A DNA stretch of 64,000 nucleotides from Ralstonia sp. RRA (lineage in GTDB: Bacteria > Pseudomonadota > Gammaproteobacteria > Burkholderiales > Burkholderiaceae): NCBI RefSeq assembly GCF_037023145.1, contig NZ_CP146091.1, positions 186,001 through 250,000 on the forward strand, in the 5' to 3' direction. Below are positions 55,303 through 64,000 of this stretch, piece after piece. The number at the start of each line of letters is the position of its first letter. Positions within the stretch are counted from its first letter, which is position 1. The notes under the pieces were generated by a model that saw only the letters and a list, made by a program, of their open reading frames with translations, made no database searches and had not been told where the DNA came from. The position numbers and the translations under genes are program-made.

Positions 55303-57294
55303 GTGACACGCACGACGGCCAGCATGGCTTTGGAAGACAAGGCGAAGATACTCCCCGTCGCCCAACTCCAGCCGATGTCCGATCCCGATTTCTCATTCAC
55401 CAGCGCCTCCGGCTCGCGACGCGGGTTCTGGTGGCTGGTGGCGGCCGGGCTCGTGGCACTGATGACCGTAGTGTGCGCGACCACCTTTGTGGTGACGTGG
55501 AACCGCGGTCTCGCGCAGGCGCAACAAGCCGCCGGCGGCCGTGTCGACCGCTACGCCGCCAACCTCAAGAGCACGCTCGACCGCTACGAATACCTGCCGG
55601 CGCTGGTGGCGCTGCATCCGTTCATCCACGATCTGCTGGCCAACCCGACGCTGGCCAACGTCGAGCGTGCCAATCGCTACCTGCGCGAGGTCAATGACCG
55701 CGCACACGCCACGGCCACGTACGTGATCGCCCCCAGCGGCCGAGCGATGGCGGCCTCCAACTACAACCAGCCCGACAGTTTTGTCGGCGCGGAATATCTG
55801 TTCCGGCCGTATTTCCAGCAGGCGGCGGCGGGCCACGTCGGGCGTTTCTACGGTATCGGCATCACACGTGAAGAGCCGGGCTACTACATCTCGCAACCCG
55901 TCATGCAAGACGGCCGCGTGATTGGCGTGACGGTGGTCAAGCTCAACCTCGAATGGTTCGGCCGCGCGAGCCACGATGCGTCGGAGCCGGTGATGGTGGC
56001 CGACGAGAACGGCGTGATCTTCCTGTCGTCCGTACCGGCATGGCAGTACCGCACCGTCGAGCCCTTGACGTCGCATCTGCAGGCGCAGCTGGAATCCACC
56101 CGCCAGTACTACCGCAAGCAGATCACGCCACTGCCATTGCAGCCCGAGGCACCTGCCTTCCTGCGCTTGACCGGACGCTTGCCCGAGGGCGCCGAGCTTG
56201 TGCGCATCGGTGAGCGCCTCAATGCCACGCGCTATCTGCAGGTCTCGCGCGATCTGGTCGAACCGGACTGGACGCTGATGTACCTCACCCCTGTGGACCC
56301 GGTGATGAGTGCCGCGCGCAGCGCCACGGTGGCCGCCGCGTTCGCCTTTGCGTTTGCGTGCCTGCTGCTGTTCTATTGGCGCCAGCGCCGTCTGCGCATG
56401 ATGGAAATGCTGCGCAGCCGCAGGATGCTCGAAACTGCGTATGACCAGCTCGAACGCCGCGTTGAAGACCGCACGGCCGACCTGATGGCCACCAACGAAC
56501 AGCTCCAGCACGAGATCGTCGACCGCACCCGCGCCGAGGCCGAACTGCGCGCCACGCAAGACGAACTCGTACAGGCCAGCAAGCTTGCCGCGCTTGGCCA
56601 GATGGCCGCCGGCATCACGCACGAGTTGAACCAGCCGCTGGCCGCGCTGCGCACCTTTTCCGACAACACGCGCATCCTGCTGGAGCGCGGCCAGCACGGC
56701 GCCGCCACCGACAACCTGCAAGCCATTGCCGACCTGACCGAGCGCATGGGCAAGATCACCGCGCAGCTCAAGCTGTTTGCAGGACGCTCGCGCCGCAAGC
56801 ACAGCGACGTGCAGGTGCGCGTGGCGCTCGATCACTCGCTGGCGCTACTGCGTCCGCGCCTGGGCGACGTGCGGCTCGAACTGCATTGGCGCGTGCCCGA
56901 AGTCGAAGCCATCGTCCGGGCCGATGAACTGAAGCTTGAGCAGGTCCTCATCAACCTGATCGGCAACGCGCTGGATGCCATCGGCACCAGCGAAGCCGGG
57001 CGCCCAGGCCGCATCGACATCGACATTGGTCCCGCCGAGGGCGTGCCGTCGCAATTGAGTATTGCCGTGCGCGACAATGGCGCCGGCATTCCGCCCGACG
57101 CCATGCCGCACCTGTTCGAGCCCTTCTTCACCACCAAGGAGATCGGCCAGGGCCTGGGCCTGGGGCTTGCGATTTCCACCAGCATCGCGCGCGACTTCGG
57201 CGGCTCACTCTCGGCCGCGAACGTACCGGGTGGCGGCGCGCAATTTACGCTGACACTGGTACGCGCCGAGGTGACCTCGGCCACTCCATCCTGA
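55303..57294 (+). CDS. dctB: C4-dicarboxylate sensor histidine kinase DctB
   Basis: This protein of about 663 residues starts at a GTG at 55303 with GGAG seven bases before it. Two membrane helices (WWLVAAGLVALMTVVCATTFVV and one near 345-365, AAAFAFAFACLLLFYW) flank a large periplasmic double-PAS sensor domain. A coiled coil and the kinase core follow, with H440 in GITHELNQPLAAL, N-box IGNALDAI and G-boxes DNGAGI and GLGLGLAI. It senses dicarboxylates and phosphorylates DctD, encoded 25 bp downstream. A start at 55324 or 55375 is also possible. Confidence 0.92.
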   Translation: MTRTTASMALEDKAKILPVAQLQPMSDPDFSFTSASGSRRGFWWLVAAGLVALMTVVCATTFVVTWNRGLAQAQQAAGGRVDRYAANLKSTLDRYEYLPALVALHPFIHDLLANPTLANVERANRYLREVNDRAHATATYVIAPSGRAMAASNYNQPDSFVGAEYLFRPYFQQAAAGHVGRFYGIGITREEPGYYISQPVMQDGRVIGVTVVKLNLEWFGRASHDASEPVMVADENGVIFLSSVPAWQYRTVEPLTSHLQAQLESTRQYYRKQITPLPLQPEAPAFLRLTGRLPEGAELVRIGERLNATRYLQVSRDLVEPDWTLMYLTPVDPVMSAARSATVAAAFAFAFACLLLFYWRQRRLRMMEMLRSRRMLETAYDQLERRVEDRTADLMATNEQLQHEIVDRTRAEAELRATQDELVQASKLAALGQMAAGITHELNQPLAALRTFSDNTRILLERGQHGAATDNLQAIADLTERMGKITAQLKLFAGRSRRKHSDVQVRVALDHSLALLRPRLGDVRLELHWRVPEVEAIVRADELKLEQVLINLIGNALDAIGTSEAGRPGRIDIDIGPAEGVPSQLSIAVRDNGAGIPPDAMPHLFEPFFTTKEIGQGLGLGLAISTSIARDFGGSLSAANVPGGGAQFTLTLVRAEVTSATPS

Positions 57295-57319
57295 CCCGTT
57301 TCTCATACGCATACGACCC

Positions 57320-58636
57320 ATGTCCGAAGGCTTGAACGTTCTCTTCATCGAAGACGACCCGCCTGTGCGCCAGGCCACCGCGCAGAGCCTGGAGCTGGCC
57401 GGCTTCAACGTGCAGGCGTTCGGCAGCGCCGAAGAAGCCGTCGGCAAGATCGACGCCAACTTTCCCGGCGTGGTGGTGAGCGACCTGCGCTTGCCAGGCG
57501 CCAGTGGCCTGGACGTGCTTGCGCATTGTCAGTCGTTCGGCACGGGGATTCCCGTTGTGCTCGTCACCGGCCACGGCGACATCACCATGGCCGTGCAGGC
57601 GATGCGCGATGGCGCGTTCGACTTTATCGAGAAGCCGTTCCCTGCTGAACGCCTGACCGAGACCGTGCGCCGCGCCGTTGAGCGCCGCGCGCTGGAGCTG
57701 GAAAACCGCGCGCTGCGCCGCGAGCTGGCGGGGCCGGCGGCGGGTACACGCATCATCGGCCGCTCGCCGGCGATGGGCGCGGTGCGTGCGTTGATCGAGA
57801 ACGTGGCCACCACCGATGCGCCGGTGCTCATCAACGGTGAGACCGGCACCGGCAAGGAACTGGTCGCACGCAGCCTGCACATGCTGTCGCCGCGTCACGA
57901 CAAGCCGTTCATCGCACTGAATTGCGGCGCGGTGCCCGAGGCGATTTTCGAGAGCGAGATGTTCGGCCACGAGGCCGGCGCGTTCACCGGTGCGGGCAAG
58001 CGGCGCATCGGCAAGCTGGAGCACGCCTCGGGCGGCACGCTGTTCCTCGACGAGATCGAGAGCATGCCGATCGCGCTGCAGGTGAAGCTGCTGCGTGTGC
58101 TGCAGGAAGGCGCGCTGGAGCGGTTGGGTTCCAACGAGTCGGTACGCATTGACGTGCGCATCGTTGCCGCCGCCAAGGGCGACATGGAGGCGCTGATCGA
58201 TGCCGGGGGCTTCCGGCGCGACTTGTACTACCGCCTGAACGTGGTCGCCATCGACCTGCCGCCGCTGCGCGAGCGCCGCGAAGACATCATCCCGCTGTTC
58301 GAGCACTTCCTGCTGGAAGCCGCCGTGCGCTACCAGCGCCCGCTGCCGATGCTGGCCGAGCGCCAGCGCCACGAGTTGATGCAATCGAGCTGGCCCGGCA
58401 ATGTGCGGGAGCTGCGCAACGCGGCGGACCGCCTCGTGCTCGGCGTCGGTCGCACGCCAGTCGTGACGGATGCTTCGGAAGACGGCATGCCGCTCAAGGA
58501 GCGCGTGGAGCGCTACGAGCGTACGGTCATTGCCGAAACGCTGGCGCGCACGGGTGGTTCGGTGCACCAGGCGGCGGACATCCTGCAGATGGGCCGTGCC
58601 ACGCTGTACGACAAGATCAAGCGGTACGGCCTGTAA
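57320..58636 (+). CDS. dctD: Sigma-54 dependent response regulator DctD
   Basis: This 438-residue activator has a receiver with D55, T83 and K105. The AAA+ domain carries Walker A GETGTGKE (173-180), the sigma-54 contact loop GAFTGA (220-225) and Walker B LFLDE (241-245). A Fis-type helix-turn-helix is at the C-terminus ([24 protein letters not shown] region). It should activate dctA from the sigma-54 promoter at 53767. The dctA-dctB-dctD order with the promoter forms a complete dicarboxylate uptake circuit. Confidence 0.96.
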   Translation: MSEGLNVLFIEDDPPVRQATAQSLELAGFNVQAFGSAEEAVGKIDANFPGVVVSDLRLPGASGLDVLAHCQSFGTGIPVVLVTGHGDITMAVQAMRDGAFDFIEKPFPAERLTETVRRAVERRALELENRALRRELAGPAAGTRIIGRSPAMGAVRALIENVATTDAPVLINGETGTGKELVARSLHMLSPRHDKPFIALNCGAVPEAIFESEMFGHEAGAFTGAGKRRIGKLEHASGGTLFLDEIESMPIALQVKLLRVLQEGALERLGSNESVRIDVRIVAAAKGDMEALIDAGGFRRDLYYRLNVVAIDLPPLRERREDIIPLFEHFLLEAAVRYQRPLPMLAERQRHELMQSSWPGNVRELRNAADRLVLGVGRTPVVTDASEDGMPLKERVERYERTVIAETLARTGGSVHQAADILQMGRATLYDKIKRYGL

Positions 58637-58709
58637 CACCATGTTCGGATAGTCGGTGCTGCACCCAGAAGAAACCGCTGCGCCCTAGCGGTGCGGAAGA
58701 GGAGGGGGG

Positions 58710-60200
58710 ATGGAGCAGAACGATCCGGGATCGGAGGATGCACGCGTTGCGGCTACGCTCCCCGACCCTGCGCGCCGCAGGCTGCTGCAGACTGTAGCGA
58801 CGGGTGCGGCACTCTCAGCGTTGCGTCCATGGTCAGCGTGGTCGACATCCTCGGCGGTGTTGATCAACGATGTGACAGGCCTCAACCCTACCTGGGTTGA
58901 CCAGCAACGGGCTCCACGCACAGCGGGTGACGTCTGTCAGGCAATCGTCCAGTGGCCGGGTCCAATCAGCATCGGGGGCGCACGCTATAGCATGGGCGGG
59001 CAGATTGCCGCCGAGCATAGCCTGCACCTGGACATGCGGCAGTTCAACCGTGTGGTGCGCTATGACGCAGCAGCCAAGGTGGTGCGCGTGCAGACGGGCA
59101 TGCGCTGGCGCGATCTACAAACGGTGATCGATCCCGACGATCTGTCGGTGAAGATCATGCAGAGCTATGCCAACTTCACCGTCGGTGGCGCGCTGTCGGT
59201 GAACGCACACGGGCGCTACGTCGGCGCGGGTCCGGTAATCAACTCGGTGCGTGCGATTCAGCTGGCGCTTGCAGATGGCTCGCTGGTGGAGGCCTCACGC
59301 ACGAGCAACGCAGATCTGTTCCATGCCGCAATCGGTGGCTATGGAGCGATCGGTGTCATCACTGAAGCAGAGCTGGATCTGGTGCCCAATGTGGTGATGG
59401 AGCGCCGTGTACATCGCATGCCTGTGAGTCGCTACCCAGTGTTCTTTCGGGAGCAGGTGCGGGGAGATCCGCACGTGGTCATGCACAACGCCGACCTGGC
59501 GCCGCCTCACTTCAATCAGGCGACTGCAGTCAGTTGGTTTTCGACCGACAAGCCGGTCACGGTCCAGGATCGGCTTGTCCCGCAGGGGCAGTCCTACAAG
59601 ATCGATCAAGCGGTGATGTGGGGCGTTGCCAAGCTTCCCGGCGGTGATCTGGTTCGCAAGGACGTGGTCGATCCACTGCGCTATCTCAGTCATCCGGTGG
59701 TACGGCGCAATTACGAGGCCAGTCTCGATGTGGCGTCGCTTGGCCCGCTGGCGGCGGGAGGCAGTCTCTATGCGCTCCAGGAATATTTCATACCGGTAGC
59801 GCAGTTCGATGCGTTCGCGCCGCGCATCGCTGCAATCTTGCGCAACCATCACGTCCACGCGATCAATATCTCCATTCGCCATGCACCGGCCGATACGGGT
59901 TCGTGGTTGGCTTGGGCGCAAGAGGAGGTCTTTTCGTTTGTGTTGTACTACTGGCAAGGCATGTCCGCCGCAGACCAGAAGCGGGTCGGTATCTGGACGC
60001 GCGAACTGATCGATGCTGCCCTGGCATTGGGTGGAACGTACTACCTGCCGTATCAGTTGCACGCAACGCCGGCACAGTTCGCACGCGCGTATCCGAAGGC
60101 GTCGCAGTTGCTGGCACTCAAGGCACGCCTGGACCCAGAGAACCGGTTCCGCAACAAGCTGTGGGACAAATACGGCACAACCTCACAGCAGTTGAGTTGA
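58710..60200 (+). CDS. FAD-binding oxidoreductase, probably exported
   Basis: This 496-residue protein has the FAD_binding_4 (PCMH/VAO) fold with ISIGGARYSMGGQIAAEH and VQTGMRWRDLQTVI, GGALSVNAHGRYVGAG, and a C-terminal part like sugar-lactone oxidases (DPENRFRNKLWDKY). The N-terminus RRRLLQTVATGAALSALRPW looks like a Tat or Sec signal, so export is likely. GGAGG lies before the ATG. The substrate is unknown; aldonolactone-type or alcohol oxidases are the nearest kinds. It follows dctD by 73 bp but is unlikely to be part of that circuit. Confidence 0.82.
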   Translation: MEQNDPGSEDARVAATLPDPARRRLLQTVATGAALSALRPWSAWSTSSAVLINDVTGLNPTWVDQQRAPRTAGDVCQAIVQWPGPISIGGARYSMGGQIAAEHSLHLDMRQFNRVVRYDAAAKVVRVQTGMRWRDLQTVIDPDDLSVKIMQSYANFTVGGALSVNAHGRYVGAGPVINSVRAIQLALADGSLVEASRTSNADLFHAAIGGYGAIGVITEAELDLVPNVVMERRVHRMPVSRYPVFFREQVRGDPHVVMHNADLAPPHFNQATAVSWFSTDKPVTVQDRLVPQGQSYKIDQAVMWGVAKLPGGDLVRKDVVDPLRYLSHPVVRRNYEASLDVASLGPLAAGGSLYALQEYFIPVAQFDAFAPRIAAILRNHHVHAINISIRHAPADTGSWLAWAQEEVFSFVLYYWQGMSAADQKRVGIWTRELIDAALALGGTYYLPYQLHATPAQFARAYPKASQLLALKARLDPENRFRNKLWDKYGTTSQQLS

Positions 60201-60215
60201 TTGCTGCAACAAGAG

Positions 60216-60240
60216 CGCCCGGCACCAACCGGGCGTTTTT
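60216..60240 (+). terminator. Rho-independent terminator after the FAD oxidoreductase
   Basis: CGCCCGG and CCGGGCG arms around a six-base loop are followed by five T. It lies 16 bp after the stop codon. Confidence 0.87.
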
Positions 60241-60249
60241 CATGGGCAC

Positions 60250-60987
60250 TCAGCCAAGAATCGGCTTGGCACCCAGCACCGGATACCCGCGCTCATCCGT
60301 CGGAACCCGCTGCGTCTGGAACGCAATGAACAGCGCCTGAAACTGGCCGTCGATCTCCACGATGACGGCGCCGTCCTGCTGCGTGCCGTTCTCGCGCGAA
60401 TGGTCTTTCACGCCGGGCTGATGCACGACCGGGTTGCCCTGGTTCATGTGCGTCTCGTGCAGGCCGTTGTGCTGCGGCTCGAACAGGTAGCCGAAGCCGT
60501 AGACGGTCACGTCAGCGCGCGGCGGCCAGCCTTTGCGGCCGTCGTCGCCGGAGCTGCCGTGGTAGACGTAGTCGATCGGCGCGGCGGTGCGGTCGAGCGT
60601 GAGCATGGTGTCGACCAGCGCGTTGATGTCGTTGTGCTCGGTGGCGGTATCGAGCGCAATCGGCTGCATGTTCGGGAAGTCGACCATGCCCGTGTCGCGC
60701 ACGTAATCGATGCGAGGGAAGCCGTCTTGATGCAGGCCCGGTTCCAGCGCGGCCAGGTCGGCTGTCATCGGCAGCTTGAAGTCCTGCGTCCACTGATAGA
60801 GCACGTGGTAGCCGGCCTCGCCCGCACCGGGCATGGTCGAGTCGGATTTCACGTTGGCGAGCACGACAAACTCCGCGCCGTCCGGCGTCTCCGCCACGAT
60901 GGCGTAGTGCGGATTGCCGTTGTAGCCATCGAGGTAGGGCACGCCAAATTTCAGCTTGCCCTTGAACATGCAGTAGTGATTGGCCAT
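60250..60987 (-). CDS. DUF2278 family protein
   Basis: This 245-residue protein has the DUF2278 pattern: KLKFGVPYLDGYNGNPHYAIVAE, PNMQPI, the Gly/Asp turn block YHGSSGDDGRKGWPPRADVTVYGFGYLFEP, and GIHEIHMNQGN-like HETHMNQGNPV. The family is found in bacteria and fungi and has no assigned function. The ATG at 60987 has GAGGGAG upstream; a longer frame is not conserved. It is convergent with the FAD oxidoreductase and downstream of a TlpA-like gene on the same strand, separated by a terminator. Confidence 0.85.
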   Translation of the reverse strand: MANHYCMFKGKLKFGVPYLDGYNGNPHYAIVAETPDGAEFVVLANVKSDSTMPGAGEAGYHVLYQWTQDFKLPMTADLAALEPGLHQDGFPRIDYVRDTGMVDFPNMQPIALDTATEHNDINALVDTMLTLDRTAAPIDYVYHGSSGDDGRKGWPPRADVTVYGFGYLFEPQHNGLHETHMNQGNPVVHQPGVKDHSRENGTQQDGAVIVEIDGQFQALFIAFQTQRVPTDERGYPVLGAKPILG

Positions 60988-61075
60988 GCGATTGCTCCCT
61001 CTTGCGGTGCGTTCATGGACTGCCATTGCAGCAGCACTGCGTGAACCTTCTGTGGAAGGCTCCGCGCTCGCAAAC

Positions 61076-61100
61076 AAAAACGCCCGGCATCGACCGGGCG
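61076..61100 (-). terminator. Rho-independent terminator for the TlpA-like gene
   Basis: CGCCCGG and CCGGGCG arms (61081-61100) have a run of A on the left, which is a T tract on the minus strand. It lies 21 bp after the stop of the gene at 61121-61672. Confidence 0.85.
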
Positions 61101-61120
61101 TTCTGATGGGGGGAGCGCGC

Positions 61121-61672
61121 TTAGGCCTGCTTGCCCAGCGTGTCCTTCAGGAGCGTATCGAACGAACTCCACTCCGGCTCGCCCACGTAGCGCTTGAGGA
61201 TGCGGCCGTCACGGTCGACCAGGAAGGTGGTGGGGGTGAGTTGCACGTCGCCGAAAGCCTTGGCGGCAGACCCATCGGCGTCCATTGCCACCTTGAAGGG
61301 CAACTGGCGCGTCTGGCTGAAGTTCATCACGTACATCGGTGCGTCGTAGCTCATCGCCACGGCCACGTACTCCAGGCCCTGGCCCTTGTACTTGTTGTAC
61401 GTCTGGATCATGTTGGGCATTTCCTTGACGCACGTGGTGCAACTCGTCGCCCAGAAGTTGACGAGGTAGACCTTGCCCTTCAAGTCTTGCGTGGACAGCT
61501 TCTGCCCATCGAGCAGCGTGAAGGTGGCGGTAGGCACCTGTTGCGACGGCGAGAACGCGCGCCAGCCGAACCAGCCGGCAACCGCCAGCACCAGCACGAT
61601 GACGGGCAGCAGCCAGCGGCGGCCGGAAGCAGCAGCGGGCGTGGCAGCAGAGGAGGTCAGGGTCGAGGCCAT
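61121..61672 (-). CDS. TlpA/ResA-like membrane-anchored thioredoxin
   Basis: This 183-residue protein has an N-terminal membrane helix (WLLPVIVLVLAVAGWFGW) and a periplasmic thioredoxin-like domain. The active site is C78-T-T-C81 in VNFWATSCTTCVKEMP, and the cis-Pro loop is QLTPTTFLVDRDG. Proteins of this type reduce periplasmic disulfides, for instance in cytochrome c maturation. The ATG at 61672 was chosen because the residues upstream are not family-like. The CTTC active site rather than CPPC or CPYC may shift its redox potential. Confidence 0.9.
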   Translation of the reverse strand: MASTLTSSAATPAAASGRRWLLPVIVLVLAVAGWFGWRAFSPSQQVPTATFTLLDGQKLSTQDLKGKVYLVNFWATSCTTCVKEMPNMIQTYNKYKGQGLEYVAVAMSYDAPMYVMNFSQTRQLPFKVAMDADGSAAKAFGDVQLTPTTFLVDRDGRILKRYVGEPEWSSFDTLLKDTLGKQA

Positions 61673-61773
61673 ATCGGCAACGGCTCCGGAAATGGGGAAC
61701 AAATGTCTATTGTAGGCCCGTCGCGCCGAGCCCGCTGGCTGGCTGCGACATTCTGTCTATTGCGATTTCAGCT

Positions 61774-62289
<516 letters not shown>

Positions 62290-62370
62290 GGCGCTGTCCT
62301 TGGGGATGAGGCGGCGGTCTCTGTCCGATAATAGGCCGCTGGTGACCCGACAAAACAAGACGGAGGCGGC

Positions 62371-62940
62371 GTGGCAGTCACAACAACGGCAGGTTGGCGG
62401 ATAGGTTTAGTCGCGGCGGCGTGTGCGCTACTGATGGCGTGCTCGCCTAAGTACGACTGGCGCACGGTGCGCTCTGACGAAGGCGCCTACACCGTCGACT
62501 ATCCCGCCAAGCCCACCGCCGAGGCCCGCCCCATCGCCATCAACGGCCAGCGCCTGCCGATGACCATGCAGGCCGCCAGCATTGACGGCACGCTGTTCGC
62601 CATCGGCGTGGTGGTGTTGCCGGCGGATGATCCGGTCTGGCGCCAGCAAGCGGTGGATGCTCTGCGTGCAGGGCTGTCGGCCAACCTCCAGGGCAACGTG
62701 GCTGTGCGCGACATCGCCGTGAAGACAGCTGCACAACCGCCGCTGTCCTTGCCAGCCGTGGAGCTTGTTGCCCAGGGCGCGGGCGGTGACGACCCCGCGC
62801 CGCGCCGCCTGACCGCCCGCGTGGTCGCCACGGGCAAGCACGCCTATCAGGCGGTCGTGCTGGAATCCGGTGACGCCGCACGGGATGCTCGGCAGCAGGA
62901 GCAGGTCGAGCAATTTCTCGCCAGCTTCCATCCTTACTAG
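62371..62940 (+). CDS. Putative lipoprotein of unknown function
   Basis: This 189-residue protein starts at a GTG at 62371 preceded by GGAGG. The signal peptide ends in lipobox LMAC, with the lipidated Cys at about residue 24. The mature part begins [24 protein letters not shown] and has a compact alpha/beta pattern ([28 protein letters not shown], later [20 protein letters not shown]). I do not recognise a named family. The N-terminal YDWR segment recurs in betaproteobacterial lipoproteins. It is divergent from the macrodomain gene. Confidence 0.78.
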   Translation: MAVTTTAGWRIGLVAAACALLMACSPKYDWRTVRSDEGAYTVDYPAKPTAEARPIAINGQRLPMTMQAASIDGTLFAIGVVVLPADDPVWRQQAVDALRAGLSANLQGNVAVRDIAVKTAAQPPLSLPAVELVAQGAGGDDPAPRRLTARVVATGKHAYQAVVLESGDAARDARQQEQVEQFLASFHPY

Positions 62941-62956
62941 AGCTGTGCTCTAGAAA

Positions 62957-63160
62957 TTAAGACGTCCGGCGAATCAGCAGATCCTGATCTCGATCAGGCA
63001 GTCGATGTTGACCGCGCGGCAACGTTGCCAGCGCCGGGTTCGGTGCCAGCATGTTGCCGATGATGGCGCCGGTCGTATAGACGTCCGTCGAGTTGGCGCC
63101 GGCCAGGGCTTGCGCGGTGGCCAGACGCAGAACGTGAGGATTGCGTCTTGAACTGAACAT
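62957..63160 (-). pseudogene. Truncated MFS transporter gene (N-terminal fragment)
   Basis: The first ~48 residues (HVLRLATAQALAGANSTDVY, TTGAIIGNMLAPNPALATLP) match the N-terminus and first helices of a major facilitator transporter. The frame then runs into unrelated RGQHRLPDRDQDLLIRRTS and a stop. The remaining ~350 residues of a normal MFS protein are absent. It is a remnant left by deletion, next to a YdeN-type hydrolase. Confidence 0.7.
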
Positions 63161-63191
63161 CAGACAAGAGATTCGCTTGCGAGATTGCCTG

Positions 63192-63740
63192 TCAGGCTAG
63201 TGCGCTCGCATCAAAATGCCGCAGAAGCTGGTATCCCTCAGCCCAGTCATCCAGTTGACTCGCGGCATTCAAATGTCCGCGTGCTCCGACGTCGAGAAAT
63301 TCGCTGCCCCATGCACTGGCGCAGGACGTTGCATAACTGATCGCCGCATAGGGATCGTTGTTGCTGGCAACCACGATGCTGCGAAATGGCAATGTTGCTG
63401 ACGGTACGGGCGAGAACCCGATGCACGAGGCGCTGGGAAAGGCCGATGCCGATGGGTCTGGAGCAGCGACGAGCAGCGCACCGCGAATTGGGGCCGCGTG
63501 ACGCGCGGCCCAATGCACAACCGCGAGGCACCCGAGACTATGCGCGACGATGATCGTATCGGGACCAAGCGCCGCCACGTCACGATCGATTGCCGCCACC
63601 CATTCGTCGCAGACGGCGTGATCCCAGTCTTCGACCTTCATGCGACGCCAGTGTCCTGGCTTCGCAGCCTCCCAGATGCTCTGCCAGTGCGTTGCTCCGG
63701 AATTGCCGTAACCGGGCACGATCAGAACGCGTTGACTCAT
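63192..63740 (-). CDS. RBBP9/YdeN-family alpha/beta hydrolase
   Basis: This 182-residue hydrolase has the family start RVLIVPGYGNSGATHWQSIWE, the nucleophile motif AHSLGC with Ser near residue 68, the acid in ASNNDPYAA and the catalytic His in ARGHLNAAS. The family includes human RBBP9 and Bacillus YdeN serine hydrolases of uncertain substrate. It is divergent from an AsnC/Lrp regulator with 118 bp between, and may be controlled by it. Confidence 0.92.
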   Translation of the reverse strand: MSQRVLIVPGYGNSGATHWQSIWEAAKPGHWRRMKVEDWDHAVCDEWVAAIDRDVAALGPDTIIVAHSLGCLAVVHWAARHAAPIRGALLVAAPDPSASAFPSASCIGFSPVPSATLPFRSIVVASNNDPYAAISYATSCASAWGSEFLDVGARGHLNAASQLDDWAEGYQLLRHFDASALA

Positions 63741-63858
63741 GTTTAGCCTCCTTGAATGAGTGTCCAGTGTAAAAGCCGATGGTCTCTGTCAGAATGGCCG
63801 AACAAATGAAATCGTTGCTCACTGGCTTCGATTGCACGGAATTGAAGGGTCTATACGA

Positions 63859-64000
63859 ATGAAACCAAAGGCGGTGGAGCTGGATCGACTCGACTGGCGC
63901 ATTCTCGAGGCGCTACAAGCGCATGCGCGCATGACGAATACCGAGCTGGGAAAACAGATCGGACTGTCGCAACCAGCGGTGACTGCCCGCATCAAAAGAC
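63859..64000 (+). CDS. AsnC/Lrp-family regulator (3' end outside window)
   Basis: The window ends after 47 codons of an open frame starting at the ATG at 63859. The visible part (LDRLDWRILEALQAHARMTN, then TELGKQIGLSQPAVTARIKR) is the N-terminal helix-turn-helix of AsnC/Lrp regulators. The C-terminal RAM ligand domain lies beyond the edge. It is divergent from the YdeN-type hydrolase gene. Confidence 0.9.
   Translation, partial: MKPKAVELDRLDWRILEALQAHARMTNTELGKQIGLSQPAVTARIKR

Overview
The window is 64 kb of GC-rich, densely coding bacterial chromosome. Several features point to a betaproteobacterium of the family Burkholderiaceae, most likely Ralstonia: PhaM with its C-terminal Lys/Ala/Pro tail, methionine synthase split into two genes, an argS/SPOR pair, a dacA-DUF493-lipB-lipA neighbourhood, and the DUF1840, DUF3567 and DUF2917 families. 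The genus is inferred from remembered gene content, not from a search. I saw no rRNA, tRNA, CRISPR array, insertion sequence or prophage.

Layout. 1-4.5 kb: SPOR protein (cut by the left edge), argS, DUF1840, and a stress set (bacterioferritin-like, ElaB-like, DUF1328). 4.8-8.4 kb: a CHASE3 histidine kinase, a receiver-only protein and a NarL-type regulator, with an entericidin-like lipoprotein and an Ala/Lys-rich exported protein. 8.7-13.4 kb: split methionine synthase, rhodanese, DUF3567. 13.8-19.8 kb: two IclR regulators around a fumarylacetoacetase-family hydrolase, an alpha/beta hydrolase and an LLM flavin oxidoreductase, plus a palindromic intergenic repeat. 19.9-27.4 kb: orphan ABC binding protein, crotonase, PhaM, patatin, membrane-anchored glutathione peroxidase, diiron protein and heptose-phosphate adenylyltransferase. 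27.4-30.0 kb: birA-coaX-SPOR operon. 30.2-35.1 kb: MCE-type lipid ABC transporter (STAS-MlaE fusion, MlaF, MlaD, auxiliary lipoprotein) and a VanZ protein.

35.3-46.0 kb is the most interesting block. It holds a Tat-exported phospholipase C, an overlapping cassette of a DMT transporter, a small winged-helix-like protein and a 36-residue membrane peptide, and a HTH protein with three PAS domains. The HTH-PAS gene is divergent from choline oxidation genes betB-betA, which run into a TorF-type porin and twin small membrane proteins. A plausible reading is phosphatidylcholine attack, choline uptake and conversion to betaine. Linking the transporter and the PAS regulator to choline is inference.

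46.0-47.3 kb: a deletion scar joining the 3' ends of a LysR gene and a quinone oxidoreductase, then a secreted protein built of DPYT-type repeats. 47.4-53.5 kb: lipA, lipB, a DUF2917/LysR divergent pair, DUF493, dacA, an alpha/beta hydrolase and a thioredoxin-fold ferredoxin. 53.8-58.6 kb: dctA with a clear sigma-54 promoter, then dctB and dctD. 58.7-64 kb: a FAD oxidoreductase, DUF2278, a TlpA-like thioredoxin, a macrodomain protein, a lipoprotein, a truncated MFS gene, a YdeN-type hydrolase and the start of an AsnC/Lrp regulator.
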